From contig KK106986.1 in assembly GCA_000611775.1 (NCBI GenBank), positions 434,001-498,000 on the forward strand: 64,000 bases of DNA, read 5' to 3'. Both the position numbers and the translations under genes were made by a program. Positions 22,387 through 33,909 of the stretch are shown here, in pieces. Source of the DNA: Umbilicaria muhlenbergii. Taxonomy: Eukaryota > Ascomycota > Lecanoromycetes > Umbilicariales > Umbilicariaceae. The notes beneath the pieces were generated by a model that worked only from the letters and a program-made list of their open reading frames with translations, ran no database searches and was not told where the DNA came from. Within the stretch, counting starts at the first letter, position 1. Each line of letters starts with the position of its first letter.

Positions 22387-23736
22387 ATGCATCCTAACAC
22401 ACCCAAGCCCTTTGGGACGCAGCCATTTGGGCTGCATCAACCGCTGCAGGGACTCCCGTTATCACCCCCACTTACCAATCGCCCACCACCACTTCGGACC
22501 TCGAGCTCATCGCAATCGACACCTCCAAGCATGAAGTTCCAATCAACTTCCACTTCCACTGGAGCGCTCACACCGCCCGTCACGCCCGTAAGCGCGGAAT
22601 GCAGAAGAGCCCTTGCGAGCGCGGACATTATAGAGGTGGCAGCCCACCAGGAGATCGAGCAAAATGGGGAAGATCTGAATATGGGGGAACAACAACCGCA
22701 ACAGACCTGGGAAGAGACTGTACCCCGAGTATACCCAGGCTTGTACAAGTTGCTCGGCACAGAGTACGTATACGGCCACGGCGTCTGGAGTGCCGTGTAC
22801 CAAGCCCACACCTCCGAAGACCCTCCCGTGTCTGACCTGGGGCTCCCCACCCCACCAACCTCGCCCAGCAACAAATACATACCCCAACTCCTGGCCATCA
22901 AAGCCCCCACACGACGCGACGCGAACAAGATCCTCGCAAACGAAGCCCGTATCCTAACCTACCTGCACCACACCCCCACCACATCCGAATACATCATCAA
23001 CTTCCACGGCTTTGACATAGCGCGGCACTCCCTCGTATTAGATGCCGTACCGCAAACCCTCGACACGTATGTCAAAGCAGCCGCGAAGAACGCCCGCGCC
23101 AACTTTTCCACGCAGACAATGTTCGACCCCGTTATCGGACCGGCGCAGTGGGCACACCTGGCAGAACGGCTGATTGATGGTCTGGCGTTCCTACATAATA
23201 TGAAAAGCGTCGTCCACGGTGACATCAAACCGGCGAACATTCTCCTCCGGTTTGACCTTTGCACCGCGAACGGAACCGACCTTCTCCAGCCTCTCTACTG
23301 CGACTTCTCCTCCTCGCGTGTCGTCACGGCAAACGCGGACCTCATCGAGGAAGTCTCCGCCGTGACAGCCGACTTCACCTCCCCGGAGCTCCTCTCGTCT
23401 TTCCATCGGAAGAACAACACCCGCGCCGTGGTCACGTTCGCCTCCGATGTCTTCGCGCTCGGCGTCACCCTTATCACAGCCGCTATAGGCGAAAGCCCGT
23501 ATGCGGGGGCGCGGATGGAGATTATGAAAGTCGGAATGGCCAAGGAGGGGCGGCCGCTGCAGTTTGCACGGGGGGGAGATCAGGCGAGTCGGCTGATGAA
23601 GGGCGGGGTTGTGGAGAGGGTGGTAATGGGAGCGGTGGAAAAGGATCCGGAAAGGAGAATCAAGGTGGCGGACTGGAAAGCAGAGCTCGGATTGTGCATT
23701 GAAGACTGGAAAGAGGCGGAGAGATCAAAGATATAA
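22387..23736 (+). CDS. Divergent serine/threonine protein kinase
   Basis: Single exon of 449 residues from ATG 22387 (MHPNTPKPFGTQPF); an upstream in-frame TTG at 22252 was not used. The N-terminal about 120 residues are Pro/Ser/Thr-rich and disordered. The kinase domain covers about residues 125-440: a degenerate Gly loop (YGHGVWSAVYQA), catalytic Lys in LLAIKAP, HRD-equivalent HGDIKPANILL, and the metal-binding Asp in YCDFSSSR where DFG is usual. The APE equivalent is SPELL, and FASDVFALGVTLI follows. A loop of about 20 residues rich in Pro sits between the Gly loop and the Lys. The key catalytic residues are present, so activity is likely though atypical. The specific subfamily is not recognised. 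Confidence 0.85.
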   Translation: MHPNTPKPFGTQPFGLHQPLQGLPLSPPLTNRPPPLRTSSSSQSTPPSMKFQSTSTSTGALTPPVTPVSAECRRALASADIIEVAAHQEIEQNGEDLNMGEQQPQQTWEETVPRVYPGLYKLLGTEYVYGHGVWSAVYQAHTSEDPPVSDLGLPTPPTSPSNKYIPQLLAIKAPTRRDANKILANEARILTYLHHTPTTSEYIINFHGFDIARHSLVLDAVPQTLDTYVKAAAKNARANFSTQTMFDPVIGPAQWAHLAERLIDGLAFLHNMKSVVHGDIKPANILLRFDLCTANGTDLLQPLYCDFSSSRVVTANADLIEEVSAVTADFTSPELLSSFHRKNNTRAVVTFASDVFALGVTLITAAIGESPYAGARMEIMKVGMAKEGRPLQFARGGDQASRLMKGGVVERVVMGAVEKDPERRIKVADWKAELGLCIEDWKEAERSKI

Positions 23737-25121
23737 CGGAGATGTGAGATTTGCTCGGACCCGCATCTGGGTTCGAGTGTATTATATAACGATAGCAGTA
23801 TAGCAGGGCGTTGGGGGAGTTGGACGCTTCCTTGTAGATGGGATAGGGGCCCGCGCGATCTTTGGTCTCCGTGTTTTAGGAGCGAGCATGAGCTTACGAA
23901 GGCTTTGTACGATTATGGGACTGGATTTCTATACCCCTCGCAGACTGCTGCAGAACGAAACTTAGAGATTAGGATGAATCAAACCGTTTTTCCAAAGGGA
24001 AGTCCTGAATCTTAGCTCTCCATTGGAGCCTATTGGGCTTTAGATAAATGTTCAGCTGCAGTACACGATGCTTTTTCCCAGCAGAAAAATACCTGTTTGC
24101 TTGATGCAGTGTTTGCAGCCGGAGATTTCCTCATCGTGTGCTACCGTGGCCCAAAAGTACAAACGACACCGAACAGATCATGGTGACCAGCACTAGAATG
24201 ATACGAGGTTGCTGTTGGGCAACGGCCCTACCAATCCCTCAAACACTGGTGTCGCATCTGGCAGACCGCTTCAGACCAGTGGACACGACATCCGGGCAGC
24301 GTTCAGACCAAACACAATGGCCCCGTCAAACCAGCAAGTGAATACAAACAGCCTTTGCCAACCACGCCTGCCGATCCCGAGGGTTAGGCCCTTAGACACC
24401 AGCACAGAGTTTGTCGTCGCCGACTGTCTCCGCCACGACGCAAGACAAGCGGAGAATAGAGCCGGTGCCGCTGCACACGGAACCATGAGGACAGGGCCAG
24501 CGTTTGGGCAACCTTCGCAGGAAATGCCAATGATGCTGCAATCTGGTACCGCCACCACACGATCAGTCAGGCAGGATTGCACCTTGGCAACCCCAAAAGT
24601 ATCGCGACTGGAAGGAGAGTCGCTGAAATACTTGGGGTTTAGCAGTTGAATGCAGTGTAAGGTAGTGCTACGCACCTAGTGAGCCCGGAATGCCAGATCT
24701 TCCGCTCCTAGCCCTGATCAGACAGAGCAAAACTCACTTTCACCTTCTACCCTATTTGGCATGGTGGTGGAGTGCTACATCCGTTGAGTTGCGGGATGGC
24801 TTCATAACGGAGTCCCACTAATCCTCGATTATCGAATTAGCTCTACATAGCTCCGTGGTAGGTGTACATGCGATCTATGTAGTACTAGCAGGACTGACTT
24901 CTCGTTGATTGACCCTATTGGTTGCTATTCTTCTTACAGCTAGTACTACACTACCAAACAACTGCTAAACGCCTCAACTGGCACAAAGAAAGCGATGACA
25001 GGGAGGAGACACAGCAAGCCCAGCAACGATCGAGAGAGGAGTGCCAGAGTTGAGTCGAGATTGCCAACTCCAATCGAGATACACGGGGTGCGCGGGGAAT
25101 CCATGAGAGCCCAGAGGCACG

Positions 25122-25150
25122 ATGAGCTGCATGAGCTGCATGAGCTGCAT
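25122..25150. repeat. Tandem 9-mer ATGAGCTGC x3
   Basis: Three perfect copies and a partial copy of a 9-base unit in non-coding DNA. Confidence 0.85.
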
Positions 25151-25563
25151 GCTTGGGACAGGCACGACGGTCTGCAGCCAATACGGCGATGCAAATGTGC
25201 ACGTCGGAGTATTTCCCTCGGGCCCAACACCGAGCCCGGCATATTCTCTTATGCATATACGTAGTGCTTCCCATGCTCCATCATGCTTGGCTTCGACCAG
25301 CTCCAATGCGACGGTGGCGATCTGGCCGGCGCCTGGGGCGCTTCGTCTTGCTGTGCAGCGACTGTGCCGGGGCCTCGTCACCCATCTCCGCGTGCCACCC
25401 ACTGCTCCACAAGAGGGCCCGGAAAGGATTGGGTTGGACCCGAAACGCCAGAAATGGGCGACGCCATTCAGACGAGGGAAGGACGGAAAGTGCCTCTGTC
25501 AAATAGAGTTGGCGCGGTGCCGCATGATTGACGACTCGATTTGCTTTTCTCGATTGGCCTGGC

Positions 25564-25692
25564 GAGCCTAGAAGGGACCCTAGAAGGGGAGCCTACAAGG
25601 GGAGCCTACAAGGGGAGCCTACAAGGGGAGCCTACAAGGGGAGCCTACAAGGGGAGCCTACCTTACAAAGGGTGCCTACAAGGGTGCCCCAG
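25564..25692 (+). promoter_or_regulatory. Tandem 13-bp array carrying STRE-like AGGGG cores
   Basis: A 13-base unit, AGCCTACAAGGGG, is repeated with exact 13-base spacing. AGGGG starts at 25585, 25598, 25611, 25624, 25637 and 25650, with decayed copies on both sides. AGGGG is the stress-response element bound by Msn2/Msn4-type C2H2 factors in yeast, where trehalose genes are classic targets. The array lies about 580-650 bases upstream of the trehalase ATG on the same strand. The repeat is seen directly; a regulatory role is inference. Confidence 0.55.
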
Positions 25693-26009
25693 AGGGCTCA
25701 TGCATCGACTCACTGTCCTTTCAATGATGCCCGTTTCCCTTCTTTGTTGCTCGCTGTCCCTCGTAGGATTGCTATTTGCTGCCGTGGCTGCCCCCGTTGT
25801 TTGTTCGATCAGGTAGGGTCCTGTCGACATCGGGGTCCGACCTAGCGAGAATCGGCACCTCAGACCCTCTGACCTGGGCTCAATTATCGTGGGGTGACCG
25901 CGACCCGCCCGCAACAATAAATATTGTCTCGCCCTTCCCACCGACTTGGCCGCTTGATCCGCTTCGACATCCCTTCGCTCTCCTTGTCACCCGGACATCT
26001 CTGATCCCA

Positions 26010-26038
26010 GCATTCATTACATTCATTACATTCATTAC
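26010..26038. repeat. Tandem CATTCATTA x3
   Basis: Three copies of a 9-base unit about 200 bases upstream of the trehalase start, probably in the promoter or leader. Confidence 0.8.
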
Positions 26039-26233
26039 CTGTGCCAATCTTGCAGCGCAACAAAGCTTTGCGAACAGGACATCGTCCTGCTTTACTTTTA
26101 TCTTCACCATACCGCAGAGCACTTGCCATTCCATCGACAGATCTTGGTCGCGTGACCTTCTGATTCATCCTCTGATCCTGTCTTACCTACCTATCAAGCC
26201 GGCCACCTTGCTTCGATACCTGTCTCCTACACC

Positions 26234-28683
26234 ATGACACCCACCGACGCTCGTCATACCCGGAAAGGCTCGGTTGAAATCGACCCATATTCCGCGCCTC
26301 ATATATACTACGGTTCAAAAGGAGAGCAGGGCGGGATCTTGAAGAGCAGGGCCTACTCATCCGTGAGTTATCTTGTAGCTCGTTGGCCCGCAACGTACTA
26401 ACATCTCTGCGCGGGTGTAGGTTTTCGAACCTCTCCGTCAACGTCTTATTGACAGTAATAGAAAGGGTCCGACGCGCCGGGCAAGTCAAGGTCAGCTCCT
26501 GATCACAGTCTACCAGTCGTGCTACGTCGCGTATACTGAATCGATATAATCTCAGATGATGCTGCCCGGAAGCCGCGAAGATTCCTCATTCCGGTGGATT
26601 CCACCTTGAAAAGTCTCCTCGCCAGGGAGGACACAGATAACAACATGCAGATCACAATAGACGACGATGGCCCAAAGGTACGTCGAAAGTCCACTCCGGT
26701 GCAACAAATCAGCTGAGTCATATATAGGTACTTTCCGTAGGGACCGCCGCCTCTAATGGCTTCAACCGAGCCGACATACGTGGCACCTACATGCTCTCCA
26801 ACCTGCTTCAGGAACTGACTTTGGCACAAGATTACGGGAGGAAACACATCATCCTGGACGAAGCGCGTCTCAACGAGAACCCTGTCAACCGACTGTCGCG
26901 GCTTATAAAGACCTCCTTTTGGGACGGACTTACAAGACGCATTGATGCCTCGGTGATAGAGAAAGTCGGCAGAGACCCAAAAGACTGGACTCCGAACCCA
27001 CAACCGAGAGTTTACGTCCCGCGAGGTGCACCGGAGCAATACGAGTACTATACAAAGCTTGCTCGTGAAAGACCTGAGATCCGCCTGGACGTGCAGTGGT
27101 TGCCTATGGAGAAGATCACCGGGGAATACGTAAGGGATCTCAACGACAAGCCAGGCCTTTTGGCAGTCGCGATGGAAGAATGCATCGATCCCAAGACAGG
27201 AGAAAAGGATCTACGGGGCGTGCCCTTTGTGGTTCCCGGAGGGAGATTCAACGAAGTATATGGCTGGGACAGCTACATGGAGTCCCTAGGTCTTCTGGTA
27301 AACGACCGCGAAGATTTAGCGAAAGCTATGGTGGTAAACTTCTGCTTCTGCATTAAGCACTACGGCAAGGTACTAAATGCTAACCGATCATACTACCTGG
27401 GAAGATCGCAACCTCCCTTTCTCACTGACATGGCTTTGCGGGTTTACGAGCGGATAAAGACCGAACCAGGGGCCTTGGAATTCCTACGATCTGCCATATT
27501 TGCAGCTATCAAAGAGTACTATACTGTCTGGACGGCTGAACCAAGGCTCGATCCAATCACCGGTCTCTCCAGATATCGGCCCGAAGGCGTAGGGGTTCCT
27601 CCTGAAACGGAATCAACGCACTTCACCCACGTGCTCCAACCTTATGCGGACAAGTATGGCATGTCGTTCCAAGAGTTTGTTCGCGCCTACAATTATGGGG
27701 TAGTCAAAGAACCAGAGCTGGACGAGTACTTCCTGCATGATCGTGCGGTGCGAGAGTCAGGGCACGACACATCCTACCGCTTGGAGAAAGTGGCTGCAAA
27801 CCTGGCAACGATCGACCTCAACTCGTTGCTTTACAAATATGAGGCAGACATCGCAAGGACGATACGACACTTCTTTGGTGATCACCTAGTTGTGCCTGCA
27901 GAATATTGCGCTGATGGCATGCGTCCGGGTCAGATCGAGACCTCGGCGGCATGGGATCGTCGTGCAAAGCGACGGCGCCTTGCCATTGACAAGTACCTCT
28001 GGAACGACAGTAAGGGCATGTACTTCGATTACGACACCGTCAAGAAAGAACAGACCACTTACGAAACGGCGACAACTTTCTGGGCCATGTGGGCAGGCCT
28101 CTCGACCCCGCGACAAGCGGCTGCTCTCGTCATCAAGGCTCTACCCAAGTTCGAGGCTTTCGGTGGCCTTGTGTCCGGTAGTAAAGAGTCCCGAGGTGTC
28201 ACTGGTTTGGATCAGCCAAACCGGCAATGGGATTATCCTTACGGTTGGGCTCCCCAGCAAATGCTTGCGTGGACTGGTCTACTGCGGTACGGGTACCAAG
28301 AAGAGGCCGAGAGATTGGCGTACAAGTGGCTGTACATGGTCACCAAGGCCTTTGTGGATTTCAACGGCGTGGTGGTCGAGAAGTATGACGTCACGAGGCC
28401 GGTCGACCCGCACAAAGTCGACGCCGAGTATGGCAATCAGGGCAGCGACTTCAAAGGCGTCGCGAGAGAAGGGTGAGTCGGGCCGATATCTACCAATCTG
28501 CTTACGGCACGGACGTGCGGCTGACATGGTGTGTGGCCGTGTAGGTTCGGGTGGGTTAATGCAAGCTATGTATACGGCTTACAGATTGTCAATGCACACA
28601 TGAAGCGGGCTCTAGGCGCCTGCACGCCTTACGACACTTTCCACGCCGCCACCGAATTGAGCGTGGACGCTTTGCACATCTGA
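26234..28683 (+). CDS. NTH1: Neutral trehalase (alpha,alpha-trehalose glucohydrolase)
   Basis: Cytosolic enzyme that splits trehalose into two glucose units after stress or at spore germination. Five exons (26234-26362, 26421-26490, 26556-26677, 26728-28472, 28545-28683) join through GT-AG introns of 50-72 nt to give 734 residues. The N terminus has a basic TRKGS motif, like the PKA sites that activate this family. It is followed by the Ca-binding-like [16 protein letters not shown] at about residues 97-112. The GH37 catalytic domain carries signature 1, [14 protein letters not shown], and signature 2, [10 protein letters not shown]. No signal peptide is present, fitting the neutral rather than acid (vacuolar/secreted) enzyme. 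The upstream AGGGG array fits stress control. Confidence 0.96.
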
Positions 28684-29702
28684 TGCGTCAGCAGTCAGCA
28701 CACGGTGACACAGCAGCAGGGAGCGGCGTTTGACCTTGAAAGAGGCAGTTGGTCGAAGGGTTGGCATTTCACGGAATACAGCGGGCGTCGATTGCACGGT
28801 TGGCAATAAAGGTCCCGCGCGCCGGGACCCTGCCTGGTTTGTCCTTACTGGCTTCAATACCCTGGCATTAGCATAGCATAGCACAAGCATTCGGTGTCCG
28901 TCAGCACACAGGCGCTTTTCGCCCTCTTGTCATTTGGCGAACTCGGTTCCTCCTCATTCCAAGGGCCTTGCCATTCTAGGCTCCCTTCATGCAAGCGCAG
29001 CCCCGTAGGGTTGAGCTAGTTGCCTAGAAGCATGATGGATGCATGCAGAGTGGTGATGCGTTGTTCGCGGGGTTTTCTTGGAGCGAGTGACGGTAAGGTG
29101 ACCATGGAAAATTTCACCCAGATTGATCAAAGGTGCAAGTCACCGAAACCGTCCGTCAGCCGCAGCTGATGCGCCCCCTTTCCCTCTCTTGCCCATGCGC
29201 CGCTTGCCCGATTGATCCAGTATCATGCCTTATTTGTGATCATGGCCATGTTTATTTATAATCTTACGGTCGGGCAAGCGCGCCCACAGGTGTATTTCTC
29301 CACCTATCCACCTAGCCGCGAATATGACGATGTGAATGTGATCATTTGAATTCCTTGCGACGACGTCCTTGGTAGTTGCTTGTTGCTAGTTTGCTCCCGG
29401 CTGTCAGCACTTGCGAGTCAGTGGAGCCACGACGATCCAGCGCCCTTGCTGCCGCAGCCAAAGCTTGGTCGCGACCAGCCTTACCCGAGCGAGAGCCCGA
29501 AGAGCGAGGAAGCTCGACAGTTCCAGGCTTTTGCGGGCGCGCACTTGCAGCGGCGTTTCTGGTGTGCACACACGCTATAGGCTGAAACGGGGGCTCCGGG
29601 CGTGGGGACCAACGGCTGTCACACGTGCTTATCCTGGGCCCCTGCTCTCTTTCTGGGCAATCTGCAAGAACGAAGATCCGACCTACGGCGGCTTTAACAC
29701 CT

Positions 29703-29810
29703 CTGACTCCGTAAAGAGGACCGACAGAGGGGGTGAGGTTGCAGAAGAAGGCGATCCTGACTCCGTAAAGAGGTCCGACAGATGGGTTGAGGTTGCAGAA
29801 GAAGACGATC
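29703..29810. repeat. 54-bp tandem duplication
   Basis: Two adjacent 54-base copies (29703-29756, 29757-29810) differ at about five positions. The length is a multiple of three, so an open frame across them gains an 18-residue repeat (starting DSVKR). Confidence 0.85.
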
Positions 29811-30827
29811 ACTGCTTACGGGACCGGGGCTATCCGAAGTCCTTCACGGCAGTCATACCATCCCTCTCCCGGGAAACCATAGCGATCCCTCAAGGCGAGG
29901 AGGAGGCGTAGTCCATTACCGAGATTTCCAGGACCGGCGACGACACGAGCGCCGTAGCTGAAAGCTGCCTGAATGGATGGGAAGAAGCCAGGTCGCAACA
30001 GAACCAATCGGGCCTCCATGGTAGGCAGAGGAAACAGGCAACTTCCATCTCCACTGGATACCCACGGCCAGGCAATCTTCGCATGAGAGCACGCACGAAT
30101 CAAGATTGACGTGACGGTCGAGTTGTTCGACCAGGGCCGGTGCCCGAAGTGGGGCATGGGCCAACTTTCGAGGCTGAAGGCCCGATTGAGAGTAAGGTAG
30201 CGATGCACGTTGTAGGCGCGTCGACTAGTTGGACACCATCCTGTCATCTTCTCAGAACATCTGGGCTAATCAAGGAAAGAAGGCCGCCTGTTTCGAGCGT
30301 TGCATCGGCCGCCCTGTAAGCACGATGAAGATCCCTATCCCCCGCCCCCGGCACGCCAGCCCTACAGTCCCCATTCCACCTCTCACACAAGCTGAACCAG
30401 GCACCGGGACAGCACCCCCGTCCCATGTGCTACTCTATGCCGTCTCAACACGCCATTATAGACAAGCGGCTTGCACAACCTCTGCACAATCTCAGATGAC
30501 TTTATTCCTGCACTCTGCGGCACTGGAGTTGAAGAATCACTACCCAGCACACTAGCACTGCCTCTATTGCCTACCCCGTTTGCCTTTTCTTCGCCGTTAC
30601 TCTTCTAGCTACGAGCGACTCAGAGCGCCTTCCCATTGGTCCTAGCTCTGGTGAATTTGCCACCGAAGGATTCAGCCTGCATATCCCACTGACAAGTGTG
30701 AGGCTACTGCTTATTAAAACGTTATCCTCCCCACGCGCCCCAGACGCTTCAAGCCCCTGAGCACATCCACTTTGATAGCCCAATACAGCTGAGAGAGCGA
30801 GTTGGCCTGTCAGCTGGTGGACTGGGA

Positions 30828-30869
30828 CAGGCTCTGCTCCGTACTGGCCAGGCTCTGCTCCGTACCGGC
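30828..30869. repeat. 21-bp tandem duplication
   Basis: Two copies of a 21-base unit (CAGGCTCTGCTCCGTACTGG then C) differ by one base, with a partial third copy. It lies about 120-160 bases upstream of the transcription factor start. Confidence 0.8.
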
Positions 30870-30984
30870 CAGGCTCGACGAGGCAAGGGCTATTTATCAT
30901 TAGACGTCAGTAGCTCGACACGAGATGCGCCTGGTCTCGAATCCCGAGGAGACATAATCATTACAGGGCCGTTGAGGCATCACA

Positions 30985-33909
30985 ATGGCCCAGGAAACAT
31001 CGCTGCCTCAGCTGTCAAACGACACCGCACTGAAGACGGACCAAGATACACCTTCCCCTTCGATCCAGCCCAGCGTTGAACTTGACAAGTCCAACTCATC
31101 CGGATCTGTACCAAGACGGTCACCCCGCGTACTAAATAGTGCAAGTCATACATCGCAAACGACTAACAAGCAGGGGAGACGCTGCGCGAGGCCGAAGTCG
31201 ATGTCTTTTGGACCCCTAAACAGCCCGTCCCGAGGAAGTGCAGCGGGAGCAGAGGGCACTCCTCGAGCATTATCTCATACGCCCAAGATGAAGCGTGTTA
31301 GCAAGGCTAAGAAAGGCCAGAAGGTCCATGTTTGCGACTACGGTTGCGGAAAGGTAAACGTTGAGATCTCAATGCACTTGAGGGCACGCTGAATTTGTAT
31401 TAGGTTTTCACACGAAAAGAACACCAAAAGTAGGCTTTGATTGGGTATCTAAAACCGCAGGTGGCTAACAGACAGTGATGTAGGCGACATGAGGCCAACC
31501 ACAGACCCGATTATGCATTTCCGTGCATGGTCGAGGGCTGCCAAAGGGCCTTTCAGCGCAAGGACCTGTTAATACGTCATTTGGACAAGCAGTCAGTACT
31601 CGATCTACTGTACTCTGTGTTTCCCTGCTTTACTGACCAGTCAGACACAATATGGCCATGAAGCCTGGCGATATCAAAACCCCGTCAGTCCGGCCTCCTG
31701 CAAGTGAATCTTTTAGTTCAGTGTCAGAGCGGTCAACATCAACTACACGCCTCGTCTCTCGTGAAGCATCTCTTCCGATCGCCTCCGGATCTGCCGTGCC
31801 CTCTTCTGGTGGTCTCCTTCTTGGACCTCCTGCGATGCAGGATGGCTTTGCTGCAATTCACCCTCTTCAGCTCAAGATGTCCCAGGCTCCAGCGCTGGCT
31901 CCAGAGCTACCCGATTCCATCCAGACCATGCCAGAGCTGGATTATGGGCGGTTCCCATCGTGTGGAATGTACTCTTCTAGTTGCTCCTCGCCCATGTCCG
32001 ATCTCCCTTATCCACAGAACATCACGCCCCAACTTTTTCCTTATGGGGCAAAGTCGCAGTCAGTATCATCGACTTCTTCCACGGAGCGCACGTGGGGTGA
32101 ACTGGGCACTGGCTTGCCAGCTAATAGCCACTTCGCGGGCGTTTTTGATGAAGAAGGATTACTCCTTCCGCCAGTGGGTATTCCAGCACCGTCGTTACCC
32201 CTTCCATGGCAACCCCCTGACTTCTTCCCAGAGCCGTCGCTACCTGTATCCGTGTCTTGCATGGATGGAAATGAGTCCTTTGCCCTATGGAGGACTCTTG
32301 TAGGTGAGGAGGATCTTTTGTTTCAGATCGACATGGAGCAGATACAGCACTATCTCGAATGTTACCGGAAGTGCTTCGACCCCCTTTTCCCAATTGTACA
32401 TTATCCCACAGCCTGGGCAATTCTGCCTCAGCAGAGTCTTGTAGCCGCGGCGATGATCGTAATTGGTGCTCAGTTCTCCCCGCGAGAGAACGCCAAAACC
32501 TTCTCTGCTTCACTGCATGAGAAATGCATCAAGGAACTTGCTGAAGTATGTATATTTTCTCCGCTCCAACTCGATTATAGTTGCTGACTGTACTAGCTGC
32601 TGCCCATCACAAGTCGCTCCAAAGTTTCTGATCAGCAGAGTGTTATCTTACTTGAAGCGTTCTCGCGTTATCGTGGACGCAGCTGTACGGTTCAGATGTC
32701 ATCCGAATTCAAGACACTTTATACCAGTGTAGGTCTTGCCAATCAACAAAGCTAGTGTACTTCTGCTGATTTCAGTAGCTTCTGGATGACCGTGAAAGAT
32801 TGAGAACGTATCCCCCAGTATATGCAGGCAGCGGCTATTTGAACGATTGTGACCCCAAATTTGAAAAATCTCGCAAAAACTGGGTAGACCACGAGACGAA
32901 ACGTAGACTACTCCTCGCAGCTTTCGTCCTCGACACTCATCAATACGCATTTTTCCAGGAGCCATCGTGCTATTCCCCAGGGGTTAGCAAAATCCTAGAT
33001 CTACCGTCCCTGTGCTCTTCCGAAGTCTGGGAATGCAGTGACGCCAAGAACTGGCGTCGACTTGTCCGCCACCACAACGCCGTGGACCTAACCCGACTCC
33101 GGAACGGAAAACTCGCCATCCCCGCCTCCATCAACGCCTTCGAAGCATCCATCATCCAATGTTGCCAAGTCCAAATCCAAACCCGACTACTGACCGACCC
33201 CTCCCCGACGACACTCAACCCCACCACCCCTGGTTCCGCCATTCCCGCCGCCTTGTCCTCCTCCCGCGAAACCCTCTTCACCCACCACGCCCTCCACCTC
33301 GCCACCCTCACCCGGATCCGAGACCTCCTCCTCGTCTCCGGCCAATCCTGGCTCTTCGGCACCAAGATCACCGACCCCAGCCTCTGGACCGCCGCCAAAC
33401 GCCGTCTCCGAGCCTGGCTCGCCACCCCGTCCGCCCCGCAAGCCGTCTGGCACGCCATCCGCCTCCTCCGCCTCTCATTACCCAACAACGACAACGACAA
33501 CGACGACGACGACGACGGAGACGACGACGACAACGACAACGACAACGATCGCCAACCCGCGCTGCACCTCCTCAGCGAACAGTGGTGCATCTACCTCGCC
33601 GCCCTCGTCTGCTGGGCTTTCGGGTACACGCCCCTGCGGCAGCAGACGCGGTCGCCGTTGTGGGCGTGGCCGTCTGCCCGTGGGTATTTGGCTGCGATGG
33701 ACGTGGAGGGGTGGCGGGAGGTTTGGGCTGTGCGGGAGAGGCGGTGTACGCGCGGGTTGCTGGAGGGGGTGCGGGCGAGGCTTTTAGGGGGGAGGGGGAA
33801 GGGGAAGGAGAGGGCGAGGCGGATGAGGGGGTTGGGGCGGTTGTTGGTGGAGGCGCAGGAGGTGTTGGGGACGTTGGGGGAGGGCGGGTCGGGGTTGGTT
33901 GATTTTTAG
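30985..33909 (+). CDS. C2H2 zinc-finger / fungal-specific transcription factor
   Basis: Six exons fit: 30985-31353, 31404-31429, 31484-31591, 31645-32545, 32597-32728 and 32779-33909, giving 888 residues. Two C2H2 fingers are assembled only by splicing: VCDYGCGKVFTRKEHQKRH and FPCMVEGCQRAFQRKDLLIRH, the second completed by QH at the start of exon 4. Exon 2 is a 26-nt micro-exon. A Ser/Pro-rich linker is followed by a middle-homology (fungal_trans-like) region from about residue 350, with FPIVHYPTAW and, in exon 6, YLNDCDPKFEKSRKNWVDHETKRRLLLAAFVLD. An Asn/Asp run encoded by an AACGAC microsatellite sits near 33484-33549. The last intron could use either of two AG sites 3 bases apart; only the second avoids a stop. 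Confidence 0.82.
33484..33549. repeat. Coding microsatellite (AACGAC/GACGAC)n
   Basis: A run of about 22 codons encodes alternating Asn and Asp inside the transcription factor. This is an acidic, probably variable-length tract within the regulatory domain. Confidence 0.9.

Larger units (their letters stand above)
23737..26233. other. 2.5-kb gene-poor stretch upstream of neutral trehalase
   Basis: No gene is supported; overlapping short frames on both strands lack domains. It holds a 9-base ATGAGCTGC repeat, the 13-base AGGGG array and a CATTCATTA repeat just before trehalase, each listed separately. Confidence 0.5.
28684..30984. other. 2.3-kb gene-poor stretch upstream of a transcription factor gene
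   Basis: No gene is supported with confidence. A 166-codon frame (29411-29911, +) contains a duplicated 54-base unit but has no known domain and is mirrored by an open minus frame. Two tandem repeats are listed separately. Confidence 0.45.
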
